64,000 nucleotides of DNA from Pseudacidovorax sp. (GCF_017991995.1 NZ_JAGOPN010000012.1:62001-126000), one strand, 5' to 3'; numbered from the stretch's first letter, positions 49,477 through 61,477 are shown. Notes: a model not told the origin generated them from the sequence alone. Made by a program: numbers and translations.

Positions 49477-50436
49477 ATGAAGAAATTCCTTTGCGCAGCA
49501 TTGGCCGGCCTGTCACTGGCCGCGGCCGCCGCCGACGCCTGGCCGAACAAGACCGTCACGCTGGTCGTGCCCTTCCCTCCCGGCGGCTCCACCGACCAGG
49601 TGGCCCGGGCGCTGATGCCGGTGATGAGCGAGTCGCTCAAGCAGAGCTTCATCGTGGACAACCGGGCCGGCGCCACCGGCACCATCGGCGCCACCTTCGT
49701 CAAGCGCGCGCCGGCCGATGGCAACACCTTCCTGGTCACCTCCCTCGGCCCGCTGGTCATCGTGCCGCACCTGATGAAGGGCCTGCAGTTCGATCCGCTC
49801 AAGGACTTCGATCCGATCACCGTGGCCGTGGCCTCGCCCAACGTGCTGGTCGTGCCGGCCGCGTCACCGCACAAGAGCGTGGCCGACGTCATCGCCTACG
49901 AGAAGGCCAATCCGGGCAAGATGACCTTCGCCTCCGCCGGCGCCGGCTCCAGCGACCACCTGACGGCCGAGCTGTTCTGGCAGCAGACCGGCACCACCGG
50001 CATCCATGTGCCCTACAAGGGCGGCGGTCCGGCCCATACCGACCTCATGGGTGGCCAGGTGGATGCCTCCTTCCAGAACGTGAACGCCGTGCTGCAGTAC
50101 ATCAAGGCCGGCCGCATGCGCCCGCTGGCCGTGACCAGCGCCAAGCGATCGCCGGTGCTGCCCGACGTCCCCACGCTGTCGGAGCTGGGCGTCAAGGGCG
50201 TCGAAGTGACCTCCTGGCAGGCCATCGTGGCCCCCAAGGGCCTGCCGGAGGACGTTCGTGAGAAGGCCGCCGCCGCCTTCGTCGCCGCCCTCAACGACCC
50301 GCGCGTCAAGGACCAGTTCACCGGCATCGGCTTCGAGATGGTGACCAACACGCCGGCCCAGTTCGCCACCTTCATGCAGGCCGAGTCCGCCCGCTGGAAG
50401 AAGGTGATCGAGACCGGAAAGATCTCGCTCGACTGA
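49477..50436 (+). CDS. TctC/Bug-family periplasmic substrate-binding protein
   Basis: A 319-residue Bug protein with a Sec signal (about 1-20, KKFLCAALAGLSLAAAAADA). Hallmarks are WPNKTVTLVVPFPPGGSTDQVARAL, VDNRAGATGTIGATFVKRAPADGNT and VPYKGGGPAHTDLMGGQVDASF. ATG 49477 is preceded by CAGGAGA; the longer frame would translate the operator region. It leads the operon with two galactarate dehydratases, so an aldarate ligand is likely. No tctAB genes are adjacent. Confidence 0.92.
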   Translation: MKKFLCAALAGLSLAAAAADAWPNKTVTLVVPFPPGGSTDQVARALMPVMSESLKQSFIVDNRAGATGTIGATFVKRAPADGNTFLVTSLGPLVIVPHLMKGLQFDPLKDFDPITVAVASPNVLVVPAASPHKSVADVIAYEKANPGKMTFASAGAGSSDHLTAELFWQQTGTTGIHVPYKGGGPAHTDLMGGQVDASFQNVNAVLQYIKAGRMRPLAVTSAKRSPVLPDVPTLSELGVKGVEVTSWQAIVAPKGLPEDVREKAAAAFVAALNDPRVKDQFTGIGFEMVTNTPAQFATFMQAESARWKKVIETGKISLD

Positions 50437-50479
50437 GCATCGACCTCGCCCTGCCCCGCACGCTTCCCTCCTGCACGCC

Positions 50480-51610
50480 ATGTCCCACGACCGCATCACC
50501 TGGATCCGCCTGTCCTCCTGCTACCTGCCGCTGGCCACGCCCATCAGCGACGCCAAGGTGCTCACCGGACGGCAGAAGCCGATGACCGAGATCGCCATGC
50601 TCTTCGCGGAGGTGGAGACGAAGGACGGGCACCGCGGGTTGGGCTTCTCGTATTCGAAGCGCGCCGGCGGTCCCGGCCAGTTCGCGCACGCGAAGGAGGT
50701 GGCGCCTGCGCTGCTGGGCGAGGACCCGAGCGACATCGCGCGCCTGTGGACCAAGCTGTGCTGGGCCGGCGCCTCGGTCGGCCGCAGCGGCATGGGCGTG
50801 CAGGCCATCGGCGCCTTCGACGTGGCGCTGTATGACCTCAAGGCGCGGCGCGCTGGGCTGTCGCTGGCCAAGTTGCTGGGGGCGCAGCGCGAGTCGGTGC
50901 GCTGCTACAACACCTCCGGGGGCTTCCTGCACACGCCCATCGACCAACTGAAGGTGAACGCGGCCGCGTCCATCGAACGCGGCATCGGCGGCATCAAGCT
51001 GAAGGTGGGCCAGCCCGACGGCAGGATCGACATCCAGCGTGTGGAGGCAGTGCGCCAGCACCTGGGCGACCATGTGCCGATCATGGTGGATGCCAACCAG
51101 CAGTGGGACCGGCCGACGGCGCAGCGCATGTGCCGCATCTTCGAGCAGTTCAACCTGGTGTGGATCGAGGAGCCGCTGGACGCCTACGACCACGAGGGCC
51201 ACGCCGCCCTGGCCGCGACCTTCGACACGCCCATCGCCACGGGCGAAATGCTCACCAGCGCCGCCGAGCACGGCGACCTGATCCGCCATCGCGCTGCCGA
51301 CTACCTGATGCCGGATGCCCCACGCGTGGGTGGCATCACGCCCTTCCTCAAGATTGCGGCCCAGGCCGAGCATGCAGGTCTGATGCTGGGGCCCCATTTC
51401 GCCATGGAACTGCATGTGCACCTGGGTGCCATCTACCCGACCGAACCCTGGGTCGAACACTTCGACTGGCTGGAACCGCTGTTCAACGAACGGCTGGAGA
51501 TCGCGGGCGGCCGAATGTTGGTGCCCACGCGCCCGGGCATGGGCCTGTCGCTGAGCGAGCAGGCCCGCAGCTGGACCCGCGAGACGGCCGAAGTGGGCGA
51601 ACGCGCCTAA
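50480..51610 (+). CDS. L-talarate/galactarate dehydratase (enolase superfamily)
   Basis: A 376-residue mandelate-racemase-subgroup enzyme. Residues: KxK motif GGIKLKVGQPDGR, metal ligands in IMVDANQQWD (Asp), WIEEPLDAYD (Glu) and ATGEML (Glu), and the base His in MLGPHFAMELHVHLGA. The N-terminal YLPLATPISDAKVLTGRQKPMTEIAMLF matches talarate/galactarate dehydratase of Salmonella-type TalrD/GalrD. It yields 5-keto-4-deoxyglucarate from galactarate or talarate. It lies between the Bug gene (43 bases) and garD (37 bases) in one operon. Confidence 0.87.
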   Translation: MSHDRITWIRLSSCYLPLATPISDAKVLTGRQKPMTEIAMLFAEVETKDGHRGLGFSYSKRAGGPGQFAHAKEVAPALLGEDPSDIARLWTKLCWAGASVGRSGMGVQAIGAFDVALYDLKARRAGLSLAKLLGAQRESVRCYNTSGGFLHTPIDQLKVNAAASIERGIGGIKLKVGQPDGRIDIQRVEAVRQHLGDHVPIMVDANQQWDRPTAQRMCRIFEQFNLVWIEEPLDAYDHEGHAALAATFDTPIATGEMLTSAAEHGDLIRHRAADYLMPDAPRVGGITPFLKIAAQAEHAGLMLGPHFAMELHVHLGAIYPTEPWVEHFDWLEPLFNERLEIAGGRMLVPTRPGMGLSLSEQARSWTRETAEVGERA

Positions 51611-51647
51611 GCGTCCATTCGCGCCTTGACCTGACGAAGATCCCCCG

Positions 51648-53231
51648 ATGAGCTCCACCCGCCCGCCCCTTCGCATCGCCATGCATCCCGCCGACAACGT
51701 GGCCATCGTGGCCAACGACGGCGGACTGCCGGCCGGCACCGTGTTCGCCGATGGCCTTACGCTGGTCGACAAAGTGCCCCAGGCCCACAAGGTGGCGCTG
51801 GAGGACATTCCCGAAGGCGGTGCGGTGCGCCGCTACAACGTCAACATCGGCTATGCGCTCAAGCCGATCCCGCGCGGCAGTTGGGTGCACGAGCGCCTGC
51901 TGCGCATGCCCGAGGCTCGCTCGCTGGAAGGCCTGCCGATAGCCACCGTGCGGCCCGAGCCCCTTGCGCCCCTGGAGGGCTACACCTTCGAGGGCTACCG
52001 CAATGCCGACGGCTCGGTCGGCACCCGCAACATACTGGCCATCACCCAGACGGTGCAGTGCGTAGCCGGTGTGACCGACTTCGCCGTGCAGCGCATCAAG
52101 GCCGAGTTGCTGCCGCGCTATCCGAACGTGGATGACGTGGTGGCGCTCGAGCATTCATATGGCTGCGGCGTGGCCATCGATGCGCCCGATGCGGTGGTGC
52201 CGATCCGCACGCTGCGCCACATCAGCCTCAACCCCAACTTCGGCGGCGAGGTGATGGTGGTCAGCCTGGGCTGCGAGAAGCTGCAGCCCGAGCGGCTGCT
52301 GCCGCCGGGCAGCATCCCGCTCGTCGACGAGCGAAACGTCGCCGACGTCGGCAAGGCCGAGGAAGCCCCGCTGGACGTGGTCTGCCTGCAGGACGAGGCC
52401 CACGTGGGCTTCATGTCCATGGTCGATTCCATCCTGCGGCAGGCCGAGGTGCACCTGGCGCGCCTCAATGCCCGCCGCCGCGAGACGGTGCCGGCCAGAG
52501 AGCTGGTGGTGGGCGTGCAGTGCGGCGGCAGCGATGCCTTCAGCGGCGTCACAGCGAACCCGGCGGTGGGCTTCTGCACCGACCTGCTGGTGCGCGCCGG
52601 CGCCACCGTGATGTTCAGCGAGGTGACCGAGGTGCGCGACGGCATCGACCAGCTCACGGCCCGCGCCGCCACGCCGGAGGTGGCGCAGGCCATGATCGAG
52701 CAGATGGCCTGGTACGACGCCTACCTGCAGCGCGGCCAGGTGGACCGCAGTGCCAACACCACGCCGGGCAACAAGAAGGGCGGCCTGTCCAACATCGTCG
52801 AAAAGGCCATGGGCTCCATCGTCAAGAGCGGAAGCGCGCCCATCAGCGGCGTCGTGGCGCCGGGCGAGAAGGCGCGGCAGAAGGGGCTGCTGTATGCGGC
52901 GACACCGGCGTCGGACTTCATCTGCGGCACGCTGCAGCTGGCCGCCGGCATGAACCTGCATGTGTTCACCACCGGCCGCGGCACGCCCTACGGCCTGGCC
53001 GAGGCGCCGGTCATCAAGGTGGCCACCCGCAGCGATCTGGCGCGCCGCTGGCACGACCTGATGGACGTCAACGCCGGCCGCATCGCCGACGGCGAGGCCA
53101 GCATCGAGGACGTGGGCTGGGAGCTGTTCCGCCTGATGCTGGACGTGGCCTCGGGCCGCAAGAAGACATGGGCCGAGCAGTGGAAGCTGCACAACCAGTT
53201 GGTGCTGTTCAACCCCGCGCCGGTGACCTGA
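51648..53231 (+). CDS. garD: Galactarate dehydratase, UxaA/GarD family
   Basis: A 527-residue metal-dependent dehydratase unrelated to the enolase type. The N-terminal SAF-like domain (about 14-85) reads [18 protein letters not shown] to [14 protein letters not shown]. The catalytic part includes [54 protein letters not shown] and [26 protein letters not shown], with the Cys/His residues that bind iron in GarD. The length fits GarD; altronate dehydratase UxaA is a close relative, but the absence of uxaB/uxaC and the aldarate context favour galactarate. It is the last gene of the operon. Confidence 0.9.
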   Translation: MSSTRPPLRIAMHPADNVAIVANDGGLPAGTVFADGLTLVDKVPQAHKVALEDIPEGGAVRRYNVNIGYALKPIPRGSWVHERLLRMPEARSLEGLPIATVRPEPLAPLEGYTFEGYRNADGSVGTRNILAITQTVQCVAGVTDFAVQRIKAELLPRYPNVDDVVALEHSYGCGVAIDAPDAVVPIRTLRHISLNPNFGGEVMVVSLGCEKLQPERLLPPGSIPLVDERNVADVGKAEEAPLDVVCLQDEAHVGFMSMVDSILRQAEVHLARLNARRRETVPARELVVGVQCGGSDAFSGVTANPAVGFCTDLLVRAGATVMFSEVTEVRDGIDQLTARAATPEVAQAMIEQMAWYDAYLQRGQVDRSANTTPGNKKGGLSNIVEKAMGSIVKSGSAPISGVVAPGEKARQKGLLYAATPASDFICGTLQLAAGMNLHVFTTGRGTPYGLAEAPVIKVATRSDLARRWHDLMDVNAGRIADGEASIEDVGWELFRLMLDVASGRKKTWAEQWKLHNQLVLFNPAPVT

Positions 53232-53316
53232 GGCTCCGCCTGCACCGTACAAATCCCGGGGCGGCGCACCGGGACCCCCTCGATAGAATCGGCAGCCCAC
53301 GATCGCCGGTGTCCCC

Positions 53317-54171
53317 TTGTCCGACCGTCTCGCCGTTCTCCCCCAGTACCTCTATCCCAAGCAGGCATTGACCTCCTTCGCAGGCTGGGTGGCCGGCAAG
53401 GAGCGCGGCGCACTGACGACCTGGATCATCCGCAACTTCGTCGCCAAGTACGGCGTCGACATGAGCGAGGCGATCGAGAGCGACATCGCGCGCTACGCGA
53501 GCTTCAACGACTTCTTCACCCGCGCCCTCAAGCCCGGCGCCCGGCCGATCGCCGACGCACCGCTGGTCTGCCCGGTGGATGGCGCCATCAGCCAGTTCGG
53601 CCCCGTCGCGGGCGACCAGATCTTCCAGGCCAAGGGCCACCGCTATTCCACCACGGCCCTGGTCGGCGGTGATGCCGGCCTGGCGGCGCAGTTCCAGGAC
53701 GGCAGCTTCGCCACGCTCTACCTGAGTCCGCGCGACTACCACCGCATCCACATGCCCTGCGATGGGCGGCTCACGCGCATGATCTATGTGCCGGGGGCGC
53801 TGTTCTCGGTCAATCCGACCACGGCGCGCGGGGTGCCGGGGCTCTTCGCCCGCAACGAGCGGGTGGTCTGCGTCTTCGAGAGCGACCACGGTCCTTTCGT
53901 ACTGGTGCTGGTGGGTGCCACCATCGTCGGCAGCATGGCGACCGTCTGGCATGGCGTGGTCAATCCACCACGCGGCGGCGAGATCCGCGAATGGCGTTAC
54001 GACGATCCGGCCCTGCGCTTCGTCAAGGGCCAGGAGATGGGACGCTTCCTGCTGGGCTCGACGGTGGTGATGCTCTTTCCGCCGCCGGCCCTGTCGTTCA
54101 ACAAGGACTGGGCGCCAGGGCGCGCGGTGCGTCTGGGCGAGCCGATGGCCGGTGCGGGTGCGCACCGATAG
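53317..54171 (+). CDS. psd: Phosphatidylserine decarboxylase proenzyme
   Basis: A membrane-associated 284-residue proenzyme that makes phosphatidylethanolamine. The self-cleavage motif LGST is at residues 246-249, with Ser248 becoming the pyruvoyl group. Also seen are [16 protein letters not shown] (catalytic His) and [28 protein letters not shown]. The start is a TTG at 53317, since the protein [19 protein letters not shown] then matches the known N-terminus and no ATG is in frame nearby. It follows garD by 85 bases on the same strand. A TAGAAT at 53284-53289 may be its -10. Confidence 0.93.
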   Translation: MSDRLAVLPQYLYPKQALTSFAGWVAGKERGALTTWIIRNFVAKYGVDMSEAIESDIARYASFNDFFTRALKPGARPIADAPLVCPVDGAISQFGPVAGDQIFQAKGHRYSTTALVGGDAGLAAQFQDGSFATLYLSPRDYHRIHMPCDGRLTRMIYVPGALFSVNPTTARGVPGLFARNERVVCVFESDHGPFVLVLVGATIVGSMATVWHGVVNPPRGGEIREWRYDDPALRFVKGQEMGRFLLGSTVVMLFPPPALSFNKDWAPGRAVRLGEPMAGAGAHR

Positions 54172-54258
54172 ACTGCGACACGACCGGCCGCGGTGCCGGC
54201 ACCAGCCCCGAGACGACACCCCGGGCCGCCCCGGGCCCACGACGAGGAGGGTTTGCCG

Positions 54259-54600
54259 ATGAGCTCCAAAGACCAGGCCGCCGTGCGGCAACTGCTGGCG
54301 CTGCTCGAAGCGCGGTATGCGCTGCGCGTGCTGTGGGCCCTGAGGGACGGCCATCCGCAGACCTTCCGCCTGCTGCAGGACAGCGTGGGCGGCATCACGC
54401 CCAACACCCTCAACACCCGCATCAAGGAACTGCGCGAGGCCGGCCTGCTGTGCCATGGCGGCGACGGCTACTGCCTCACCACCAGCGGTCAGGACCTGCT
54501 CAAGCGCCTGTCCGACCTGCAGGCCTTTGCCGGCCGCTGGCAGGTCGGTCTCGTCAAGAAGACACCCGCGACACCCGCCGAGGCATCGCCCTCCGCCTAA
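54259..54600 (+). CDS. Small winged-helix transcriptional regulator, HxlR-like
   Basis: A 113-residue protein made mostly of one winged helix: [51 protein letters not shown], followed by a wing ([18 protein letters not shown]). It is HxlR-like by length and layout but lacks the usual N-terminal cysteine. GAGGAGG precedes the ATG at 54259. It lies between psd and the FKBP gene, and no divergent partner suggests a target. Confidence 0.8.
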   Translation: MSSKDQAAVRQLLALLEARYALRVLWALRDGHPQTFRLLQDSVGGITPNTLNTRIKELREAGLLCHGGDGYCLTTSGQDLLKRLSDLQAFAGRWQVGLVKKTPATPAEASPSA

Positions 54601-54668
54601 ACTCGCGCGTTTGCCCCCGCCGCCCGGCCCCCGCTGCCGTTGCGGCCCGTCCATCCAAAGGAATCTCC

Positions 54669-55019
54669 ATGCCCACCACCGCATCCGGCCTGCAGTACGA
54701 AGACACCGTCGTCGGCGAAGGCGCCGAGGCCAGCGCCGGCCAGTACGTCCATGTGCACTACACCGGCTGGCTCTACAACGACGGCCAGCAGGGCGCGAAG
54801 TTCGATTCCAGCCTGGACCGCAACGACCCCTTCGCCTTCCCGCTGGGCGCCGGCCACGTGATCAAGGGCTGGGACGAAGGCGTGGCCGGCATGAAGGTCG
54901 GCGGCAAGCGCACCCTGATCATCCCCCCGGGCCTGGGCTATGGCGCCCGCGGTGCCGGCGGCGTGATTCCGCCCAATGCCACCCTGAAGTTCGACGTCGA
55001 GCTGCTCGACGCCCGCTGA
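54669..55019 (+). CDS. FKBP-type peptidyl-prolyl cis-trans isomerase
   Basis: A 116-residue single-domain FKBP without signal peptide, so cytoplasmic. The FK506-type pocket residues are in [87 protein letters not shown], which is nearly the whole domain. AAAGGAA precedes the ATG. It is followed by an intrinsic terminator and the heat-shock operon. It likely serves as a general folding helper. Confidence 0.93.
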   Translation: MPTTASGLQYEDTVVGEGAEASAGQYVHVHYTGWLYNDGQQGAKFDSSLDRNDPFAFPLGAGHVIKGWDEGVAGMKVGGKRTLIIPPGLGYGARGAGGVIPPNATLKFDVELLDAR

Positions 55020-55040
55020 GCCCCGCGCCCCTGCGCACCC

Positions 55041-55065
55041 AGGCGGCCCACGACGGCCGCCTTTT
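55041..55065 (+). terminator. Intrinsic terminator after the FKBP gene
   Basis: AGGCGGCC (55041-55048) pairs with GGCCGCCT (55055-55062) around a CACGAC loop and runs into TTTT. It separates the FKBP transcript from the grpE promoter. Confidence 0.9.
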
Positions 55066-55144
55066 TGCTTCGGCTCAATCGCCTTCCTCGATGGCCCTGG
55101 CGGCCCTCATTGGAAATTTCTTAGCCTTTGCGCAGCATCCCCAC

Positions 55145-55171
55145 CTTGAAAAGGGCCTTGGGGCCCCTAGC
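55145..55171 (+). promoter_or_regulatory. Sigma-32 type heat-shock promoter of grpE-dnaK-dnaJ
   Basis: CTTGAAA (55145-55151), a perfect sigma-32 -35, is followed after 12 bases by CCCCTAGC (55164-55171), close to the -10 CCCCATNT. It lies about 40 bases before the grpE ATG. No CIRCE dyad is seen. Confidence 0.75.
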
Positions 55172-55207
55172 TGCTGGGCAGTTTCGAACCCCAACGTTCC
55201 ATCGACC

Positions 55208-55762
55208 ATGACGGAGAACACCCCCCATTCGCCCGCCCCGGAAGGCCAACAGGCCGCCGCCGACGCCCAGAATGACGCCGTGCACACCGAGGGCACGGCC
55301 ATGCAGAACCTGGAAGCCGAGCTGGCAGAGCTGAAGGCCAAGTCGGCCGAGCTGGCCGACCAATACCTGCGCGCCCAGGCCGACGTTCAGAACGCCCGCC
55401 GCCGCGCCGACGAGGAAATCTCCAAGGCACGCAAGTTCGCCGTGGAGTCCTTCGCCGAGAGCATGCTGCCCGTGCTCGACAGCCTGGAAGCCGGCCTCGC
55501 CATCAAGGAGGCGACGCCCGAGCAGATCCGCGAAGGCGCCGAAGCCACGCTGCGCCAGCTCAAGAGCGCACTGGAGCGCAACAAGGTGATCGAGGTGGCG
55601 CCTGCCGCCGGCACCAAATTCGACCCGCACCAGCACCAGGCCATCTCGATGGTCCCGGCCGAGCAGGAAGCCAACACCGTCGTGAGCGTGCTGCAGAAGG
55701 GCTACACCATCGCAGAGCGCGTGCTGCGGCCGGCTCTGGTGACCGTCGCGGCGCCCAAGTAA
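55208..55762 (+). CDS. grpE: Nucleotide exchange factor GrpE
   Basis: The 184-residue DnaK co-chaperone that releases ADP from DnaK and acts as a thermosensor. A charged N-terminal tail is followed by the long dimerising helix ([42 protein letters not shown]) and the beta-wing domain with [47 protein letters not shown] 55208 gives the normal family start. It is the first gene of the heat-shock operon, behind a sigma-32-type promoter. Confidence 0.96.
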   Translation: MTENTPHSPAPEGQQAAADAQNDAVHTEGTAMQNLEAELAELKAKSAELADQYLRAQADVQNARRRADEEISKARKFAVESFAESMLPVLDSLEAGLAIKEATPEQIREGAEATLRQLKSALERNKVIEVAPAAGTKFDPHQHQAISMVPAEQEANTVVSVLQKGYTIAERVLRPALVTVAAPK

Positions 55763-55865
55763 TTCGACATTGCTCCACAGGAAATCCCCGGCGGATCCCT
55801 TGAATCCGACCGGGTTATCCACAAGTTCAGCACAACAGATTCTTCAGATTCAGGAGTAACGACAC

Positions 55866-57809
<1,944 letters not shown>

Positions 57810-57898
57810 ATGCCTTGAGCTGACGCGGGGCTGGTCACCTGTCCAAGGGTGGTCCAGCCTCTTTTCGTTTTCCACCGAACCGCTTCCGCGCGAGTCCC

Positions 57899-59044
57899 AT
57901 GGCAAGCAAACGCGACTACTACGAGGTCCTCGGCGTTCCCAAGAACGCGGGCGAGGACGAGATCAAGAAGGCCTATCGCAAGCTGGCGATGAAGTACCAC
58001 CCTGACCGCAATCAGGGCGATGCCGCCACCGAGGCCGAGGCGAAGTTCAAGGAGGCCAAGGAGGCCTACGAGATGCTGTCGGACGCCGACAAGCGCGCGG
58101 CCTACGATCAGTACGGCCACGCTGGCGTCGACCCCAACATGCGGGGCGGCATGGGCGGGGGGCCCGAGGGCTTCGGCGGTTTCGCCGAGGCCTTCGGCGA
58201 CATCTTCGGCGACGTCTTCGGCGGCGGCGCTGGGGCGCGCCGCGGCGGCGGCCGGCAGGTGTTCCGCGGCAGCGACCTCAGCTACGCGATGGAGATCACG
58301 CTGGAAGAGGCGGCTGAAGGCAAGGACGCGCAGATCCGCATCCCCAGCTGGGACGAATGCGGCACCTGCCACGGCAACGGCGCCAAGCCCGGCACGAAGC
58401 CGATCACCTGCACCACCTGCCACGGCTCGGGCGCCGTGCAGATGCGCCAGGGCTTCTTCAGCGTGCAGCAGACCTGCCCGCAATGCCGCGGCACGGGCAA
58501 GATCATTCCTGAGCCCTGCCCCACGTGCCACGGCCAGGGCAAGGTCAAGAACAACAAGACGCTGGAGGTGAAGATCCCCGCCGGCATCGACGACGGCATG
58601 CGCATCCGCAGCACCGGCAATGGCGAGCCGGGCACCAACGGCGGGCCGCCGGGCGACCTCTACATCGAGATCCGTCTGAAGAAGAACGAGGTCTTCGAGC
58701 GCGACGGCGATGACCTGCACTGCATGGTGTCGGTCAGCATGACCACCGCGGCGCTGGGCGGCGAGATCGAGGTGCCCACGCTCAAGGGTCCGGCCGCTAT
58801 CGACATTCCCGAAGGCACGCAGAGCGGCAAGCAGTTCCGCCTGCGCGGCAAGGGCATCAAGGGCGTGCGTTCCAGCTATCCGGGCGACCTCTACTGCCAC
58901 ATCCGGGTGGAAACGCCGGTCAAGCTGACCGAGTACCAGCGCAAGCTGCTCAAGGACCTGGACGAGTCGCTCAAGAAGGGGGGCGATAAGCACAGCCCGC
59001 AGGAGAAGGGTTGGCTGGACAAGGCCAAGGAATTCTTCAGCTGA
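57899..59044 (+). CDS. dnaJ: Chaperone protein DnaJ (Hsp40)
   Basis: A 381-residue type I J-protein that stimulates DnaK. The J domain (about 1-70) has the HPD tripeptide in [10 protein letters not shown] Gly/Phe-rich region follows (about 76-125), then a zinc domain with four repeats ([32 protein letters not shown]), and a C-terminal substrate domain. ATG 57899 starts the conserved [13 protein letters not shown]. It closes the grpE-dnaK-dnaJ operon and is followed by a strong terminator. Confidence 0.98.
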   Translation: MASKRDYYEVLGVPKNAGEDEIKKAYRKLAMKYHPDRNQGDAATEAEAKFKEAKEAYEMLSDADKRAAYDQYGHAGVDPNMRGGMGGGPEGFGGFAEAFGDIFGDVFGGGAGARRGGGRQVFRGSDLSYAMEITLEEAAEGKDAQIRIPSWDECGTCHGNGAKPGTKPITCTTCHGSGAVQMRQGFFSVQQTCPQCRGTGKIIPEPCPTCHGQGKVKNNKTLEVKIPAGIDDGMRIRSTGNGEPGTNGGPPGDLYIEIRLKKNEVFERDGDDLHCMVSVSMTTAALGGEIEVPTLKGPAAIDIPEGTQSGKQFRLRGKGIKGVRSSYPGDLYCHIRVETPVKLTEYQRKLLKDLDESLKKGGDKHSPQEKGWLDKAKEFFS

Positions 59045-59086
59045 TCCCGCAGGGGAGGTGCTTCGCGCCCTCCTCTGCCACCGCTC

Positions 59087-59121
59087 AGGCGCTGCGCGAC
59101 TCCGGTCGCCAGCGCCTTTTT
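59087..59121 (+). terminator. Intrinsic terminator of the heat-shock operon
   Basis: An outer stem AGGCGCTG/CAGCGCCT (59087-59094 with 59110-59117) encloses an inner stem GCGAC/GTCGC (59096-59100 with 59105-59109) and a TCCG loop. TTTTT follows directly. Confidence 0.9.
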
Positions 59122-59520
59122 CGTGTCCCGGCCCGGCGGGCGCCGCGCCCGCAGCCGCCAGGAAGTGTTGTCGGCCGGCCACGCTCCCTTCGCTGGTTTC
59201 GCTGAGGTCCTCGGCCTACGCGCCTGTGGGGCGACACCGACGGACGTAGGTCTTTCCCTCGATTCCTGCGGGTTTGCATGCATGGCTCCATCCAACGGCA
59301 CGTCTTTTGCGTAATAGAAGGTGTGCCAGCCGGGTTGGAACTTCGGCCCGGTGTGCGGCCCCAAGAACTGGGCGGGTTTCGGCCCTTCATCGAAGCGCAC
59401 GCCGCGCGAAGTTCTGCCGTATGCTGGAACCGCGTCTTGAGGAGTTTCCGGAGCCTGGCGGCCTGGTCATCCGCTGTGGCTCGATGTTGAATCCTGCCGA
59501 CCCATTGGAGGTGTGCACCC
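59122..59520. other. 399-base stretch without an accepted gene, leader of prkA
   Basis: This region should hold the prkA promoter. I could not find a good sigma-70 or sigma-54 match. A GGAGG eight bases before the prkA ATG is clear. On the minus strand, 59260-59470 reads as a protein-like frame (for example FQPGWHTFYYAKDVPLDGAM) without a good start and running into repetitive Arg/Pro codons, so it may be a gene remnant or chance. Confidence 0.5.
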
Positions 59521-61443
59521 ATGGACGTCATCAGCAACTTCACCGCCCGGTACGAGCGAACGCGCGAAGAGGTCATGTCGCTGCAGGACTACCTGAACGT
59601 CTGCAAGCGCGACGCCACGGCCTACGCGACAGCCGCCGAGCGGATGCTGAAGGCCATCGGGGATCCGGAGGTGGTCGACACCCGCAACGACCCGCGCCTG
59701 TCGCGGATCTTTGCGAACAAGGTCATCAAGATCTACCCGGCCTTCCGCGAGTTCTATGGCATGGAAGACGCCATCGAACAGGTGGTCTCGTACTTCCGCC
59801 ATGCGGCCCAGGGGCTCGAAGAGAAGAAGCAGATCCTCTATCTGCTCGGCCCGGTGGGCGGCGGCAAGAGCTCCATCGCCGAACGGCTCAAGCAGCTGAT
59901 GGAGCAGGTGCCCTTCTATGCCATCCAGGGCTCGCCGGTGAACGAGTCGCCGCTGGGCCTCTTCGATGCTGCCGAGGACGGCGAGATCCTCGAGAAGGAA
60001 TACGGCATCCCCCGGCGCTACCTGCAGCGCATCCTTTCGCCCTGGGCTGTCAAGCGGCTGGAGGAATACGGCGGGGACATCCGGCAGTTCAAGGTCGTCA
60101 AGCGCTATCCCTCGGTGCTCAAGCAGATCGCGGTGGCCAAGACCGAGCCGGGCGACGAGAACAACCAGGACATCAGCTCGCTGGTCGGCAAGGTCGACAT
60201 CCGCAAGCTCGAGACCTATGCGCAGGACGACCCCGACGCCTACAGCTATTCCGGCGGCCTCTGCCTGGCCAACCAGGGCCTGCTGGAGTTCGTGGAAATG
60301 TTCAAGGCGCCCATCAAGGTGCTGCATCCACTGCTGACCGCCACGCAGGAAGGCAACTTCAAGGGCACGGAAGGCTTTGGCGCCATTCCCTTCGACGGTG
60401 TGGTGCTGGCCCACAGCAACGAGAGCGAGTGGAAGGCCTTCCGCAACAACAAGAACAACGAGGCGTTCCTCGACCGCATCTACATCGTCAAGGTGCCGTA
60501 CTGCCTGCGCGTCTCGGAAGAGATCCGCATCTACGACAAGCTGGTGCGCAACTCCTCGCTGGCCGCCGCGCCCTGCGCGCCGGGCACGCTGAAGATGATG
60601 GCCCAGTTCTCCGTGCTCACGCGCCTGAAGGAGCCGGAGAACTCCAACGTCTTCAGCAAGATGCAGATCTACGACGGCGAGAACCTGAAGGACACCGATC
60701 CCAAGGCCAAGTCGCTGCAGGAGTACCGCGACTATGCGGGTGTCGACGAGGGCATGAGTGGTGTCTCCACCCGCTTTGCCTTCAAGATCATCTCCAAGGT
60801 CTTCAACTTCGACAGCACCGAGGTCGCCGCCAACCCGGTGCACCTGATGTACGTGCTGGAGCAGCAGATCGAGCGCGAGCAGTTCCCGCCCGAGACCGAG
60901 CAGAAGTACATCGGCTACATCAAGGAGATGCTGGCGCCGCGCTATGCGGAGTTCATCGGCAAGGAGATCCAGACGGCGTACCTCGAGAGCTACTCCGAGT
61001 ACGGTCAGAACATCTTCGACCGCTACGTGACCTATGCCGACTACTGGATCCAGGACCAGGAGTATCGCGACGTGGACACCGGCGAGGTCTTCGACCGTGC
61101 GGCCCTCAATGCCGAACTGGAGAAGATCGAGAAGCCCGCAGGCATCTCCAATCCGAAGGACTTCCGCAACGAGATCGTCAACTTCGTGCTGCGGGCGCGG
61201 GCCAGCAACAGTGGCCGCAACCCGACGTGGACCAGCTACGAGAAGCTGCGCACGGTGATCGAGAAGAAGATGTTCTCGAACACCGAAGAGTTGCTGCCCG
61301 TGATCAGCTTCAACGCCAAGAGCAGCGCCGACGAGCAGAAGAAGCACGAGGACTTCGTCACGCGCATGGTCGAGAAGGGCTATACGCCCAAGCAGGTGCG
61401 CCTGCTCTGCGAGTGGTACCTGCGCGTGCGCAAGTCGTCCTGA
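59521..61443 (+). CDS. prkA: PrkA-family serine protein kinase (YeaG)
   Basis: A 640-residue AAA-type kinase/protease-like protein of the PrkA family, active in the cytoplasm under starvation or stress in other bacteria. Walker A is GPVGGGKSS at 110-118. PrkA hallmarks include YGIPRRYLQRILSPWAVKRLEEYGGDI, GGLCLANQGLLEFVEMFKAPIKVLHPLL, AHSNESEWKAFRNNKNNEAFLDRI and the C-terminal PrkA domain. GGAGG precedes the ATG. It is the first of prkA-yeaH-spoVR, a widely conserved trio linked to stationary phase and nitrogen starvation. Confidence 0.96.
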   Translation: MDVISNFTARYERTREEVMSLQDYLNVCKRDATAYATAAERMLKAIGDPEVVDTRNDPRLSRIFANKVIKIYPAFREFYGMEDAIEQVVSYFRHAAQGLEEKKQILYLLGPVGGGKSSIAERLKQLMEQVPFYAIQGSPVNESPLGLFDAAEDGEILEKEYGIPRRYLQRILSPWAVKRLEEYGGDIRQFKVVKRYPSVLKQIAVAKTEPGDENNQDISSLVGKVDIRKLETYAQDDPDAYSYSGGLCLANQGLLEFVEMFKAPIKVLHPLLTATQEGNFKGTEGFGAIPFDGVVLAHSNESEWKAFRNNKNNEAFLDRIYIVKVPYCLRVSEEIRIYDKLVRNSSLAAAPCAPGTLKMMAQFSVLTRLKEPENSNVFSKMQIYDGENLKDTDPKAKSLQEYRDYAGVDEGMSGVSTRFAFKIISKVFNFDSTEVAANPVHLMYVLEQQIEREQFPPETEQKYIGYIKEMLAPRYAEFIGKEIQTAYLESYSEYGQNIFDRYVTYADYWIQDQEYRDVDTGEVFDRAALNAELEKIEKPAGISNPKDFRNEIVNFVLRARASNSGRNPTWTSYEKLRTVIEKKMFSNTEELLPVISFNAKSSADEQKKHEDFVTRMVEKGYTPKQVRLLCEWYLRVRKSS

Positions 61444-61477
61444 CCGATCGTCTCCGCCACCATGGAGGTGCTGCACC

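Noticed and set aside
55763-55865. Second heat-shock promoter between grpE and dnaK (CTTGAAT near 55799)
   Set aside because: No CCCC-type -10 follows at a suitable distance; dnaK is probably served by the grpE promoter.
59122-59520. Sigma-54 promoter before prkA, as known for some yeaG genes
   Set aside because: I found no adequate TGGCAC-N5-TTGC match on the plus strand.
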